From assembly GCA_031277685.1 (NCBI GenBank), contig JAITLV010000150.1:1-64000 (forward strand): a stretch of 64,000 nt of DNA, read 5' to 3'. A program made the translations under genes and the position numbers. The notes beneath the pieces were generated by a model. The model saw only the letters and a list, made by a program, of their open reading frames with translations, was not told the DNA's origin and searched no databases. The stretch comes from Sphingobacterium sp. (GTDB taxonomy: Bacteria > Bacteroidota > Bacteroidia > Sphingobacteriales > Sphingobacteriaceae). Shown here one piece after another: positions 9,438 through 19,776 of the stretch (its first letter is position 1; every line of letters starts with the position of its first letter).

Positions 9438-9480
9438 AAAAAATGCGAGCCCTCACATGACAAGGGCTCGCATTTTTTTT
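9438..9480. terminator. Strong bidirectional hairpin terminator
   Basis: A perfect 13-bp stem (9441-9453 with 9463-9475, AAATGCGAGCCCT and its complement) with a 9-nt loop is followed by a run of eight T and preceded by a run of A. It insulates the sigma-factor promoter from transcription of the efflux operon upstream. Confidence 0.8.
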
Positions 9481-9591
9481 AATATAATCTTGATGACCAC
9501 AGTAATCTAAAGTAACATATCTTTATCTCTAATTCGCAATAAGGAAATAAATCTCAAACTCAGCATAAAATCACGAAAGCGATAATAATAT

Positions 9592-9623
9592 TTTGTTTTT
9601 TCACTTTTTCTTCTCTATTTTGG
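9592..9623 (+). promoter_or_regulatory. Promoter of the ECF sigma gene (TTTG-N20-TAnnTTtG)
   Basis: TTTG at 9592-9595, a 20-bp spacer, then TATTTTGG at 9616-9623. This matches the Bacteroidota housekeeping promoter (TTTG / TAnnTTTG) with one deviation and lies 75 bp before the sigma-factor start. The 11-bp string TATTTTGGATA is repeated at 9688-9698 immediately before the start codon. Confidence 0.45.
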
Positions 9624-9698
9624 ATAGACATCTAAACAAAAATTGCTGTTTTTTTAAACACCAACCAATTATTTTACTTTTTAGATTTATTTTGGATA

Positions 9699-10286
9699 AT
9701 GAAAACCCACTCTATTCTGATTGATGGACTTAGAAAGAACCAAGAGCAGGGACTTACAACAGCCTATCGACAATATAATAAAAAACTACTCCTTTTTGCA
9801 ATGCGATACCTCAAAAATAGGGAAATCGCGGAAGAGATCGTTTCTGATACTTTCGTTAAAATGTGGAAGAATAGATTATCTTTTGATACAGACGAAAAGT
9901 TGCAGGCTTTTCTCTATATATGTACAAAAAATGCCTGCCTGAACCATTTAAGAAAACCTGCCTTACTGGATCCCCTGGAAATTATCGAAAATACTGATTT
10001 TGCACTGAGTAAAGATATTGATGCCTATACCAAGATAATCCATGCAGAATTAATTATGATGATCAATGAAGAAGTTGCAAGATTATCCACGAGACAACGG
10101 GAAGTTTTTGAAATGAGTTTTTTCGAAGGGCTTACAGTCGAAGAAATCAGTAAACGTCTGGCAGTGAGTGTCGATGTTGTCTATGCCAATCGCTCCCGCG
10201 CATTGGCAATTCTTCGAAATCAGCTTAAGTTAAAGAATTCCCTGTTCATATCGACATTATTTTGTGTGCTTGTCGCTCAGCAGTAA
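9699..10286 (+). CDS. ECF RNA polymerase sigma factor (FecI-like)
   Basis: A 195-residue sigma-70 family ECF factor. Region 2 spans about residues 20-90 (RYLKNREIAEEIVSDTFVKMW, FLYICTKNACLNHLR). Region 4 spans about 130-180 (LSTRQREVFEMSFFEGLTVEEI, then a helix-turn-helix). It is followed by a FecR anti-sigma gene and a SusC gene with an STN signalling domain. That trio is the classical trans-envelope signalling module that turns on a glycan locus when the SusC receptor is occupied. The C-terminal tail is slightly hydrophobic. Confidence 0.93.
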   Translation: MKTHSILIDGLRKNQEQGLTTAYRQYNKKLLLFAMRYLKNREIAEEIVSDTFVKMWKNRLSFDTDEKLQAFLYICTKNACLNHLRKPALLDPLEIIENTDFALSKDIDAYTKIIHAELIMMINEEVARLSTRQREVFEMSFFEGLTVEEISKRLAVSVDVVYANRSRALAILRNQLKLKNSLFISTLFCVLVAQQ

Positions 10287-10410
10287 TAGGCCAAAAAAAA
10301 TCTATACCACTGACAAACAACAACTTCGTGTATTAAAAAAAATAAATTAGAATTTTTCGTCAGGTTTATAAAAAATTTGTGTTTCTACTAATAGAACACA
10401 ATTATAAGCC

Positions 10411-11577
10411 ATGCACGAAATTAGAAAACTCTTACAGGATTATCTGTGTGGGAGCATAACTCCAGAAACAAGCAAGGAGCTGCTGGAACTCTTTAGACAA
10501 TATCCTGAACTGCAAAATATAACCAATTCGCTAAATACCGAAGAAGGACTCCAAGCTGCATTGCAAGAATATGAATCGCTGTTTGACTCAACCTATACAA
10601 TCCGTGAGCAGGAAAATCTGGGACGGATCAAAGCAACGATCCTGACGGAGGAAGGCGACTTTTCCCGTCGTCGTATTTGGCCTATTTATGCAACTGTTGC
10701 CTCAATTATTATTTTCCTATCCATTGGATGGTTTACATTTAACCAGTACAACAATGGACAAAAAACGCCATTGGTCGCTACCGAAAACGCTATTTTACCG
10801 GGCAGCGACCAAGCTGTGTTGACTACAGGGGACGGAAGGCAATTAACCCTAAGTTCACAGTATAAAGGGATTGTCATGAATGACCACATTGCATACGATG
10901 ATGGAAAAATTATCCTGGATCAATCTGCGGTCGCTGCCAATAGTATGCTTTACCTCGCTACGCCCCGGGGGGGACAATATCATGTTGTTCTTGCTGACGG
11001 AACGAAGGTCTGGCTAAACGCTGAAACCAAATTGAAATATCCTGCCACATTCAGCGCTGACAAACGGGCGGTGGAACTGGAAGGAGAAGCTTATTTTGAA
11101 GTTGCCCCCAATAAACACAAACCATTTATCGTACAGACAGGTAAAGAAAAAGTGGAAGTACTGGGCACCCATTTTAATGTTAATTCATATAAAGAAGAGC
11201 TGTATTCTCAAGTCGCATTGCTGGAAGGCAGCGTAAGAATATCTATCCCCGGACAACAAGCAAAAATATTACAGCCCGGTCAACAATCGATAGTAAGAGC
11301 CACGACTATGGAGATTGCCCCCGTGGATCAGAATGAATGCCTAGCGTGGAAAAACGGTGAATTTATGTTCAATAATGAAAGTCTCGAAAGTGTCATGAAA
11401 AAATTGGAGCGCTGGTATGATATTGATGTTGTGCTGGCCCCAGAACTCAAAGACCTAGTGATCTGGGGTTCAGTATCGCGGTATGAAAATTTTGAAACTG
11501 TAATGGAAGTTATTAAGAAAACCGACAAACGCATAAAGTACAAGATGAATGGAAGGAGGATAATCATTATGAAATGA
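10411..11577 (+). CDS. FecR-family anti-sigma factor
   Basis: A 388-residue anti-sigma factor. The N-terminal cytoplasmic part (1-85) would bind the sigma factor, and a single transmembrane helix lies at about 90-110. The periplasmic FecR domain follows (~175-290, with ATPRGGQYHVVLADGTKVWLN and EGEAYFEV). A C-terminal DUF4974-type segment begins around residue 318 (FNNESLESVMKKLERWYDID). It should receive a signal from the STN domain of the downstream SusC. A GC-rich imperfect hairpin at 11616-11640 in the 128-bp gap before susC could attenuate transcription between regulator and structural genes. Confidence 0.93.
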   Translation: MHEIRKLLQDYLCGSITPETSKELLELFRQYPELQNITNSLNTEEGLQAALQEYESLFDSTYTIREQENLGRIKATILTEEGDFSRRRIWPIYATVASIIIFLSIGWFTFNQYNNGQKTPLVATENAILPGSDQAVLTTGDGRQLTLSSQYKGIVMNDHIAYDDGKIILDQSAVAANSMLYLATPRGGQYHVVLADGTKVWLNAETKLKYPATFSADKRAVELEGEAYFEVAPNKHKPFIVQTGKEKVEVLGTHFNVNSYKEELYSQVALLEGSVRISIPGQQAKILQPGQQSIVRATTMEIAPVDQNECLAWKNGEFMFNNESLESVMKKLERWYDIDVVLAPELKDLVIWGSVSRYENFETVMEVIKKTDKRIKYKMNGRRIIIMK

Positions 11578-11705
11578 TTGGATTAACCATATACGATATT
11601 GGAATTTAAGAAATGCCGGGAAAGGTGGAGCTTCCCCGACGGATGGCCAAGCTCGTAAAGAAATAGTGTTGTATTTATTTTATTAACTAAAACCAATCAA
11701 AGGTA

Positions 11706-14700
11706 ATGAAAAATTACATAGTATCATTGGGACGTGCACTTATACGCCCTATTTTTAAATACCTGATTGTTATGAAAATGATCATTCTGTTCCTTTTGAT
11801 CACACTATACCAAGCTAAGGCAGGTGTAATCGGTCAAACACTTCATATTAAAGGGACGAAAATATCCCTTATTCATCTATTTAGGGAGATAAAGAAACAA
11901 ACCGGTTATACGGTTATCTGTAATGCCGAAATTATGAAGCAGACCCCTCCTATTGATATAGAAATTAATAATAAGCCCTTGTCAGAGGGACTATCGATTA
12001 TTCTTTCGGCTCATGGTCTTTCCTATGAGATATTAAAGAATTCTATTATTATCAGGAAAGTAGATGAAACAAACCTACCGGCGACTGAAGAATTAAAAAT
12101 ACAGCAAGAACAACCAATATCGGGACAGGTCACTGGCGAAAATGGTCAAATTCTTGTCGGGGCAAGTGTTTTAATCAAAGGTGGAACAAAACAAACGAAA
12201 ACGGATAATCAGGGAAAATATACCCTATTCGCTAAAGAAAATGATGTCTTGCTATTTACATTCGTTGGGTTCAAGACCAAAGAAATTATCGTTGGATCAT
12301 CGCGGAAAATTGATATTACACTGGCAGCATCGCATTTAAATATCGACGAGGTTGTGGTCTCAGTCGGTTATGGTCAGCAAAAAAAGACGCATGTCACGGG
12401 TTCAGTTGTACAGGTTTCTTCCAAAGAACTGCTGAAAGTGCCGATGGCAAATATTAGCCAGGCGTTGGTCGGACGCTTACCCGGCGTAGTATTTAAGCAG
12501 ACAAGCGGCCAACCGGGCGCTGACGGATCCTCCATGCTGGTCAGGGGATACGGAACGTATAACAACTCCAGTCCACTAATCCTCGTCGATGGCATTGAAC
12601 GCTCTTTCCAAAACATTGACCCAAATGACGTTGAGAGTATATCTGTATTGAAAGATGCTGCTACCGCCGCTGTATATGGGGTCAAAGGTGCTCATGGAGT
12701 GATTTTAGTAACGACTAAACGCGGTAAAAGTGGTATAAAACCAACTTTTACCTACAACGGCTCTGCAACTGTTTCACAAAATACACAGCTTCCCAAATTC
12801 CTCACAGGAACTGAATATGCAAACTGGCATAATAAAGCGAATATCATGGACGGGAATAAGCCTTGGTTTAGTGAAGAACAGATAGCCATGATGAGCAATG
12901 GAGACGCTTCAGATGGATTGGAAAACACGAACTGGCAAAAAGAATTTTTAGGACATCTTGCTCCCGCAACACAACATAACATATCAGTCAACGGCGGAAA
13001 CGAAAATATACGTTATTTCTCCAGTATCGGTGGAATGCTTCAAGATGGTATTGTGAAAGATATGCGTTTCGAACGATATAATGTACGAACCAATATTGAT
13101 ATGAACCCGAGTCCAGATTGGTTACTATCGGTTTCTTTGGCAGGCAGGCTCGAAAACTCGCATAATCCGGGCTCTATCTCCTATGGCAAACAAGTTGGAT
13201 ACAACCCGATCTCACAGGCTTTATATATGTATCCTTTCTTGCCCTTTGAATATAAGGGACTACCGACCGGCTCTTCCTATATGACTTTAAACCCGTTTGC
13301 TGCGGCAGAATTAAGCGGTTTCCAGGAAAGCAAACAGACGCTGTTTGAAACCTCAGCACAGTTGTCTTATTCCCCCAAATACCTCAAAGGCTTGACGCTC
13401 GCCCTCTTTGGAAGTTATGACAAAAAATATGTAAATGCGAAAACATTCGCGACTCCGTATACGGTCAATACGTTTATAGCGGAAACGGGTACTTATTCAA
13501 AAGTCATGTCTGACGGCTTTCTGGCTAAAGGGAGCTTATTCCAAAACAGCGATAATTTTACGCAAGCTTTGGTCCGCCCCTCACTACACTACACAAAGAA
13601 AATTGGCAAACATGACATCGAAGGACTTTTATTGTTTGAATGGCAACGTGGCGACTCCAATACGTTATACGCTTCACGTTGGGGATTTCCCATCCATGAT
13701 TTACCTGAGCTCTCATTAGGACAAATATTTCCGCCAACGCCTAATGCAGGTATGTCCGATGAATCGGTACGCGCAGGATATGTCGGACGATTAAATTATG
13801 CCTACGATTCAAGATATCTTGCCGAAGTCGCCTTTAGAAGAGACGGATCGTATAAGTTTCCACAACACTCCCGTTGGGGATTCTTTCCCTCCTTATCGTT
13901 GGGCTGGATTGTTTCCAATGAAAAATTCTGGAAAGAAAACATCGGGGAAAATCATTATTTGAAAATCAGGGGCTCCGCTGGATTACTCGGACAAGATAAT
14001 GTCAGTCCATTTTTATACAAACAGTTATTCAGTTTGTCAACATCGCCCGTTATCGCCCTAGGTAATCAGCTGACACCAGAATTCGGGCTGGTTTCTACAA
14101 CCTCCTACCCAAGTGTGGATCTGACCTGGGAGAAAACCAGGACGTACAATATCGGCGCTGAACTAGGATTCTGGAATAACAAGCTCAATATAGAGGTAGA
14201 TGGATTTTATAAATATACATACGACATCCTGCAAAATATTGGCAATGTCTATCCTTCGTCCTTGGGCGGTAATTACCCCACAATCGAAAATAGTGGTTCC
14301 GTAGATGTAAAAGGCCTTGAATTACAACTGAAGTACCGTAACAAGATAGGTGATCTTCACTATAACCTCGGCGGTAATTTAAGTTATGCCAAAAATAGAA
14401 TCCTATCAATTGTAGAAACCGAGAATATTCACCCTTGGCAGAGCATGTTAGGCAAATCCATCGGTCAGCGATCCACTTATATCGCCACCGGCCTATACCA
14501 GACCGCGGAGCAGCTCGCTAATTCCCCTGCCCCTCCGGGTGGTGGCTATAAACGCCTTGGGGATATCATGTATAAAGATCTCAATGGAGACGGAAAATTA
14601 ACCAGACAGGATGATATGGCCGTCGGAACCCGTCCGGACATGCCGGAACTCATGTATGCGTTCAATGTCGACTTACAATACAAAGCTTTTGACTTTTCGA

Positions 14701-15149
14701 TGATGTGGCAAGGCAGTGCGCTGAACGACATTTTGCTCAGTGGTATGTATGACCATGGTATTCCTGACAACACCATTTTTACCACGGCCTTTTACGGCAA
14801 CAGTTACAATAGCCCAAGGTACCTATTGGAAGATTCATGGACACCCGAACATACCAATGCCCGTTATCCACGGCTTTCTCTGGTCCCTAGCGGCGGAAAT
14901 TCACTTGATTCTTCCTGGTGGATAGAAAATGGCGCCTTTATACGCCTGAAAAATGCTTCATTAGGATATACGTTGCCAGAGGCCACATTGAAAAGGGCCA
15001 ACATCAAGTCGATGCGGATTTTCGTTTCCGGTGCAAATCTATTGACATTTGCAAAATTCAAATACCTGGATCCGGAAAGTCCCAGCGTACAGAACGGATA
15101 CTACCCACAACAACGCATCTTTACTTTTGGAACAAACTTAACATTCTAA
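11706..15149 (+). CDS. SusC/RagA TonB-linked receptor with STN domain
   Basis: A 1147-residue outer-membrane transporter. The signal anchor occupies ~20-40 (an internal Met at residue 23 is an alternative start). The STN/secretin-TonB domain spans ~45-118, the carboxypeptidase-D-like regulatory domain ~135-210 (ISGQVTGENGQ, LLFTFVGFKTKEI) and the plug ~225-345 (VLVGRLPGV-like region, LILVDGIERS, ATAAVYGVKGAHGVI). A long beta-barrel ends in an aromatic terminal strand (FTFGTNLTF). It imports an oligosaccharide with TonB energy and, through STN, signals to FecR. It is 2 bp upstream of susD. Confidence 0.95.
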   Translation: MKNYIVSLGRALIRPIFKYLIVMKMIILFLLITLYQAKAGVIGQTLHIKGTKISLIHLFREIKKQTGYTVICNAEIMKQTPPIDIEINNKPLSEGLSIILSAHGLSYEILKNSIIIRKVDETNLPATEELKIQQEQPISGQVTGENGQILVGASVLIKGGTKQTKTDNQGKYTLFAKENDVLLFTFVGFKTKEIIVGSSRKIDITLAASHLNIDEVVVSVGYGQQKKTHVTGSVVQVSSKELLKVPMANISQALVGRLPGVVFKQTSGQPGADGSSMLVRGYGTYNNSSPLILVDGIERSFQNIDPNDVESISVLKDAATAAVYGVKGAHGVILVTTKRGKSGIKPTFTYNGSATVSQNTQLPKFLTGTEYANWHNKANIMDGNKPWFSEEQIAMMSNGDASDGLENTNWQKEFLGHLAPATQHNISVNGGNENIRYFSSIGGMLQDGIVKDMRFERYNVRTNIDMNPSPDWLLSVSLAGRLENSHNPGSISYGKQVGYNPISQALYMYPFLPFEYKGLPTGSSYMTLNPFAAAELSGFQESKQTLFETSAQLSYSPKYLKGLTLALFGSYDKKYVNAKTFATPYTVNTFIAETGTYSKVMSDGFLAKGSLFQNSDNFTQALVRPSLHYTKKIGKHDIEGLLLFEWQRGDSNTLYASRWGFPIHDLPELSLGQIFPPTPNAGMSDESVRAGYVGRLNYAYDSRYLAEVAFRRDGSYKFPQHSRWGFFPSLSLGWIVSNEKFWKENIGENHYLKIRGSAGLLGQDNVSPFLYKQLFSLSTSPVIALGNQLTPEFGLVSTTSYPSVDLTWEKTRTYNIGAELGFWNNKLNIEVDGFYKYTYDILQNIGNVYPSSLGGNYPTIENSGSVDVKGLELQLKYRNKIGDLHYNLGGNLSYAKNRILSIVETENIHPWQSMLGKSIGQRSTYIATGLYQTAEQLANSPAPPGGGYKRLGDIMYKDLNGDGKLTRQDDMAVGTRPDMPELMYAFNVDLQYKAFDFSMMWQGSALNDILLSGMYDHGIPDNTIFTTAFYGNSYNSPRYLLEDSWTPEHTNARYPRLSLVPSGGNSLDSSWWIENGAFIRLKNASLGYTLPEATLKRANIKSMRIFVSGANLLTFAKFKYLDPESPSVQNGYYPQQRIFTFGTNLTF

Positions 15150-15151
15150 TC

Positions 15152-16798
15152 ATGAAATCGTTAAAAACAAAAACATACATCATACTATGCCTGATATGCT
15201 GTATCATAGGATGTAATAAATCACTGGATGTAGATCCCAGAGACAAATATTCCAATGATGCTGTTTGGAAAAATATCGAAAATCTGGATCTCTATATTAA
15301 TAGCCTATATGAAGCTCTTTATACTTATTCCGAGATCGGAGGATCCAATTTAACGGATGGATATACTGATCTCTTAAAATATGCACAGACCAATATGGAA
15401 CCTGAGCATAACCGAATGAACTTGCGCCCTAACTATTTAAGTCCCGCATCTGCCGAAGTTTTAAGCCCCTGGGCTAAAAGCTATGGGCAGATTAAAGCCC
15501 TGAATGAGTTTATTATCAATGCTTCGAAATATGGAAATAAAATTGATGCCAAACAGCTGCAGGTACGTTTAGCTGAAATTCGGTTTCTCAGAGCTTTCTT
15601 ATATCATAAACTGATTATCCGTCATGGCGGAGTGGTGATGCGGGCGGATAATGAAAAACTCGATGGACCAGCTGAAAAAAATAAAAAAAGATCCTCGCGT
15701 GAGGAATCCTGGAACTGGGTGATTACCGAGCTGAAAACAGTGGCAGAAATGCTTCCCGAAGCTTGGGACGCAGCCAATACTGGACGAATTACACGGGCCG
15801 CGGCCTATGGTATAATGGCCAGATCAGCTTTATATGCCGAGAAATGGGATGAAGCAATTTTAGCTGCAAGAAAAGTAGAGGAACTTGCAAGCAGAAAAGG
15901 ACTTTATCAATTGATGAATAACTTCGATGATATTTTTTATTCGCCGCACAATAAAGAGATAATTCTAGCAGCTTACTACAAAAAACCAACACTTACCCAT
16001 ACATTCGATCAGTTGTTTAGTCCTACTGGTGATCTCGAACGTTACGGCGGAAGCGCGTCTCCTACTGAAGAACTGGCCGAAAAATTCGATATCCAAATCA
16101 ATGGTCAATGGCAGCCCTTTGACTGGTCCAATCCTTTGCATAGTGCCACCCCCTATCAGCAACGTGATCCCCGATTTTATAGTACCATATTGTATAATGG
16201 CGCTGACTGGAAAGGAAGACAGGTCGAAACTTTTATCGGCGGTAAGGATGGCTACATCGAATACTTCGATGGGAATGCCCGAAATCGTACTGTAACCGGG
16301 TATTTTATCCGAAAATACCTGGACAGTAGCCCAAAAGATTTTGTGCAGGAAAGAAGTGATCAATACTGGATTGAAATGCGCTACGCAGAGATAGTACTGA
16401 TTTTATCCGAAGCCTATGCAAAAAAGGGAGATTACGGATTAGCGTATAACTATCTGAACAAAATAAGAAATCGCCCTAGCGTGGGCTTGCCCAATTTACC
16501 GATCAAAAGCACCTGGGTCACCTATCTCAATGACCTACAAAAAGAAAAGGTCTGTGAATTTGCTTTCGAAGGGCAACGCTATTGGGATCTACGACGCTGG
16601 AAGATCGCCCAGTCCACACTCGATGGTAAGAGAATGCACGGAATCGAGATTACAAAAAAAGAAGACATACTAAATTATAAACTTGTTGACTGTGACAAAG
16701 CGAATCATTATTTTCCGGAACGTTATTACACGGTACCTATACCTGAATTTGAAATTCGCAATAATACGGCATGTCTGCAAGATCCATTATGGCAATAA
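15152..16798 (+). CDS. SusD/RagB-family surface glycan-binding lipoprotein
   Basis: A 548-residue lipoprotein starting at ATG 15152, directly after the susC stop; an in-frame extension into the susC gene is not credible because the signal peptide starts here. It has a lipobox at LICCIIGC, and the TPR-like helices of the SusD fold begin with VWKNIENLDLYINSLYEAL. The typical C-terminus is FAFEGQRYWDLRRW followed by a PIPEFEI motif and a short tail. It forms the lid on the SusC barrel and determines glycan capture. The pair defines a polysaccharide utilization locus. Confidence 0.95.
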   Translation: MKSLKTKTYIILCLICCIIGCNKSLDVDPRDKYSNDAVWKNIENLDLYINSLYEALYTYSEIGGSNLTDGYTDLLKYAQTNMEPEHNRMNLRPNYLSPASAEVLSPWAKSYGQIKALNEFIINASKYGNKIDAKQLQVRLAEIRFLRAFLYHKLIIRHGGVVMRADNEKLDGPAEKNKKRSSREESWNWVITELKTVAEMLPEAWDAANTGRITRAAAYGIMARSALYAEKWDEAILAARKVEELASRKGLYQLMNNFDDIFYSPHNKEIILAAYYKKPTLTHTFDQLFSPTGDLERYGGSASPTEELAEKFDIQINGQWQPFDWSNPLHSATPYQQRDPRFYSTILYNGADWKGRQVETFIGGKDGYIEYFDGNARNRTVTGYFIRKYLDSSPKDFVQERSDQYWIEMRYAEIVLILSEAYAKKGDYGLAYNYLNKIRNRPSVGLPNLPIKSTWVTYLNDLQKEKVCEFAFEGQRYWDLRRWKIAQSTLDGKRMHGIEITKKEDILNYKLVDCDKANHYFPERYYTVPIPEFEIRNNTACLQDPLWQ

Positions 16799-16816
16799 CC
16801 TATAAGCGCTATTAAC

Positions 16817-18526
16817 ATGAAAAAAATAATACAACTTTTATTAGGTATTTTCATCATATATCAGATATGTGGATGCAAAAAAATTGAGGAGCACCCCTAT
16901 AGTGCCGAAGTAACAATAAACTCGATCAGCGCCCGTTTTGCCGGTACGGAAAAGTATTATCAAGGTGAGATTTCGGGGAATAAAATTTCCTTTGAAGTCC
17001 CGATTTACTCATCTGACGTAGGCGAGCTTATTGAAAACGATTTATCCCAGATGGAACTGGTAGCTTCGCTCCCGATTGGAGCAGTAATTACATCAGGATT
17101 GGGCGGAATCAAAGATCTTTCCAAACCTACGGTTATCACCGTAAAAGCTGCCGATGGAACGATGCAGGATTACCACATCACGGTCAAGAAAACAGGCATG
17201 AATTATACGATTGGCCTGCTGGAGTTTGCGGTGAGGAAAATAAACAGCCCAGTGGAATATCAGTCAGCTCAGGTGTCTCCCTATAGTGATGGCGATACAA
17301 TTACCATAGATGTGCCAAATACAACCAAAGATCCGCTGGATCTGACGAAGCTTCAGGTTCGAATAAAACTACAACCTACCTGTAGCATTTCGCCCAATAT
17401 CAATGGAACAACAGTAGATTTTACCAAACCTGTCATGATTAAGGTAACCGATGGCAAAGGCACAGAAAGAACACATGTCGTTCAGATTCGGCCGACAAAA
17501 TTCAATAAGACCAAATTTACCCAGCTTTGGTTTAGAAGTGCTGAAAATCTAGGATTGACACGAACTAATATCAAAAGTTTCGCACTAGGAAATAATAGCT
17601 TTTATATTGGTGAATTTGAGGATTGGAGCCTGGGCAAAATTCACGTTTTCAGTGCAGACAATGGCCAGCCAACAGCCAAGATTGACCAACCGACAACCTT
17701 TGCCGCCCAAATTACCAGTGATGGAAGCGGAAATATAGCTGTAACCACTAAGAACGATTTTGGTAAGGGATATGAGTTCTGGCGATATGGCGAAACAAAC
17801 ACAGGTTTCGACAAGCTGTTCACCTTCACTTCCTGGGATCCACTCATGGTTGATCAATTTGGTATCCGCAAAACATCAATCACTGGTAATATCCGAAACG
17901 GGAAATCTTATGTCTATACGACCATGCCCAATGGATATTACTATACCTGGGAATTAAACAACGGCGTACCATTGAGCGCCACCCCTAAAGCAATAAAGTA
18001 TGATATCAGCAAAACTGGCGGTAGCTGGGATATCGCAATGGTCAAAAGAGCATCTACAGCAGCAAATGCAGATCTCTATGTGTCATGGTATAATGAGGGT
18101 GCAAATGAAAATGATGGTAAAGGCAGCCGCTTTGAAATACAGGAATCATCCGGGGTAACCTATCAGTTACATCCTAAGAATCATGCATATAAAATACTCG
18201 CTTTTGATGTATTCTCGATAAACAATGATCACTTTGTCGCCCTGCTGACACAAGGTAAGCAAGCGGATAGTGAAGCCCGTTTAGTGGTTTTTGAAATTAC
18301 GGACAAAAGCAAGTTGGCTATTGCTCCCGACCAGCCGGGATTTGAAGATCTAAAAGTTTTTGAATCAAGCCCACTGGGAATCAGTACCGACATGAGTTCG
18401 GGCGACATACATGTCAATGTAAATGCCTCACAGGCCGACATCTATCTCGCTGTCACTGCAACATCGAATCAGTCTAGTCAAAATGCAGGAATCCGGAAAT
18501 ACCGCATGGACTATCTAACGGAATAG
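16817..18526 (+). CDS. DUF5018-type surface lipoprotein of the glycan locus
   Basis: A 569-residue lipoprotein (IIYQICGC lipobox). Two immunoglobulin-like repeats of the DUF5018 kind follow, at ~25-125 and ~130-225. Each ends in a conserved tract (KPTVITVKAADGTMQDYHITVKK and KPVMIKVTDGKGTERTHVVQIR regions). The C-terminal ~330 residues look like a beta-propeller or beta-rich module. It sits 18 bp after susD, the slot usually held by a SusE/SusF-like surface glycan-binding protein, and I infer that role. No catalytic motif is visible. Confidence 0.75.
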   Translation: MKKIIQLLLGIFIIYQICGCKKIEEHPYSAEVTINSISARFAGTEKYYQGEISGNKISFEVPIYSSDVGELIENDLSQMELVASLPIGAVITSGLGGIKDLSKPTVITVKAADGTMQDYHITVKKTGMNYTIGLLEFAVRKINSPVEYQSAQVSPYSDGDTITIDVPNTTKDPLDLTKLQVRIKLQPTCSISPNINGTTVDFTKPVMIKVTDGKGTERTHVVQIRPTKFNKTKFTQLWFRSAENLGLTRTNIKSFALGNNSFYIGEFEDWSLGKIHVFSADNGQPTAKIDQPTTFAAQITSDGSGNIAVTTKNDFGKGYEFWRYGETNTGFDKLFTFTSWDPLMVDQFGIRKTSITGNIRNGKSYVYTTMPNGYYYTWELNNGVPLSATPKAIKYDISKTGGSWDIAMVKRASTAANADLYVSWYNEGANENDGKGSRFEIQESSGVTYQLHPKNHAYKILAFDVFSINNDHFVALLTQGKQADSEARLVVFEITDKSKLAIAPDQPGFEDLKVFESSPLGISTDMSSGDIHVNVNASQADIYLAVTATSNQSSQNAGIRKYRMDYLTE

Positions 18527-18569
18527 GGACTATAAAATCCTCAAAAAATTAATACTTAAAAAGGATCCA

Positions 18570-19694
18570 ATGAACAGGACATATAAAAACATATTGATTT
18601 GGCTGATGATGGGAATCAGCTCTTTATCGTGTGGACGGGACTATATGTACCCGGACTATACCGGCGAAGAAACCAAAGAAGAAATAGAGCCACCCACTGA
18701 CTCCATAGGCAAACGGTCTACCATACGGGATCTTGTTCTGATCTATGGTGCCGGGACAACAGTCGGCGACAAGTGGACCGACCAATCCTTTGTTCCCTAT
18801 GTATCCTATAATAACGGACAGCAGGAAAATTGGATGTTTGATGGTTTTCTCTTTCTGGAACTGAACGATGGAAATGGGCATGCTTATACGACGGGGCATG
18901 CACCAAATCCAGCGTTAAAAACACAGTGGGAAGCACTGATTAAGAACTATTTCGAGGCGGGTCAATCCATTGCCGCATTGGATGAACAGTTGGAAAAAGC
19001 CACCCAAAAGATCGGTGGAACAGTACCAAAACGAAAAGTTGTCATCGGTATACCTGAGCCTATGCGCGGTGCCGTTGAATGGGGAGAAGTCAATGGCAAA
19101 ACCTTGGACTTCTCCAAAGATGAGCATCGCATCGCGGGCTGCCAATGGTTTATAGACAATGTGATCAATAAATTTGCAGAATCAAAATTTAAACATCTCG
19201 AGCTGGAGGGATTTTACTGGATTGCTGAGGAAATGGATCATACTGCGACCATCATGTCCCCCATCGGAAGCTACCTGAAAGATAAAAAAATGACGTTTGT
19301 CTGGATTCCATGGTGGAAGTCTCCGGGCTACGATAATGGTAAACAATACGGTTTTACAGAAGTTTATCTACAGCCCAATTATTTCTTTGACAAAGAACCA
19401 TTGTCTAGGTTGCAGGATGCTTGTATTGAGGCAAAAACACATGGCATCGATCTGGAGGTAGAATTTGATGAGTCAGTATTGGGCGGAAACGGAAGCAAGT
19501 TAAACGATTATCTCGATGTTTTTGAAGAAAATCAGATCTATGAAACAAAGAAACTGGCGTATTATCAGTCAGTCAATACCATATTGAAATTATATCGATC
19601 GGTCGATCCTGCAGACCAAGCGCTATATAAACGGCTGAGCGAGATCGTTAGTAAACGACAAAAGGCCGAAAATCCACCTTATTTAAAAAATTAA
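18570..19694 (+). CDS. DUF4855 lipoprotein, paralogue A
   Basis: A 374-residue protein with a lipoprotein-type signal (GISSLSCGRD) and a DUF4855 domain beginning at IRDLVLIYGAG. It shares with the next gene the blocks WMFDGFLFLEL, KRKVVIGIPEP, GFYWI(A/G)E, WIPWW(K/Q)SPGY, YLQPNYFF and LE-x-EFD. The conserved acidic residues in GFYWIAE and LEVEFD are candidates for catalysis or metal/sugar binding, but the family's activity is not known to me. The position after susCD implies glycan processing or binding at the cell surface. Confidence 0.8.
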   Translation: MNRTYKNILIWLMMGISSLSCGRDYMYPDYTGEETKEEIEPPTDSIGKRSTIRDLVLIYGAGTTVGDKWTDQSFVPYVSYNNGQQENWMFDGFLFLELNDGNGHAYTTGHAPNPALKTQWEALIKNYFEAGQSIAALDEQLEKATQKIGGTVPKRKVVIGIPEPMRGAVEWGEVNGKTLDFSKDEHRIAGCQWFIDNVINKFAESKFKHLELEGFYWIAEEMDHTATIMSPIGSYLKDKKMTFVWIPWWKSPGYDNGKQYGFTEVYLQPNYFFDKEPLSRLQDACIEAKTHGIDLEVEFDESVLGGNGSKLNDYLDVFEENQIYETKKLAYYQSVNTILKLYRSVDPADQALYKRLSEIVSKRQKAENPPYLKN

Positions 19695-19776
19695 ACCGAA
19701 TAAGAATGGTATAGCCATTTAAGAATTTAACACTGGCCTAAGCGGCTATTTATTTAACTATTTAATCTGTATAACT

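Noticed and set aside
14918..15151. Upstream extension of the SusD reading frame into the SusC gene
   Set aside because: The lipoprotein signal starts at ATG 15152, and the extension has SusC codons in another frame.
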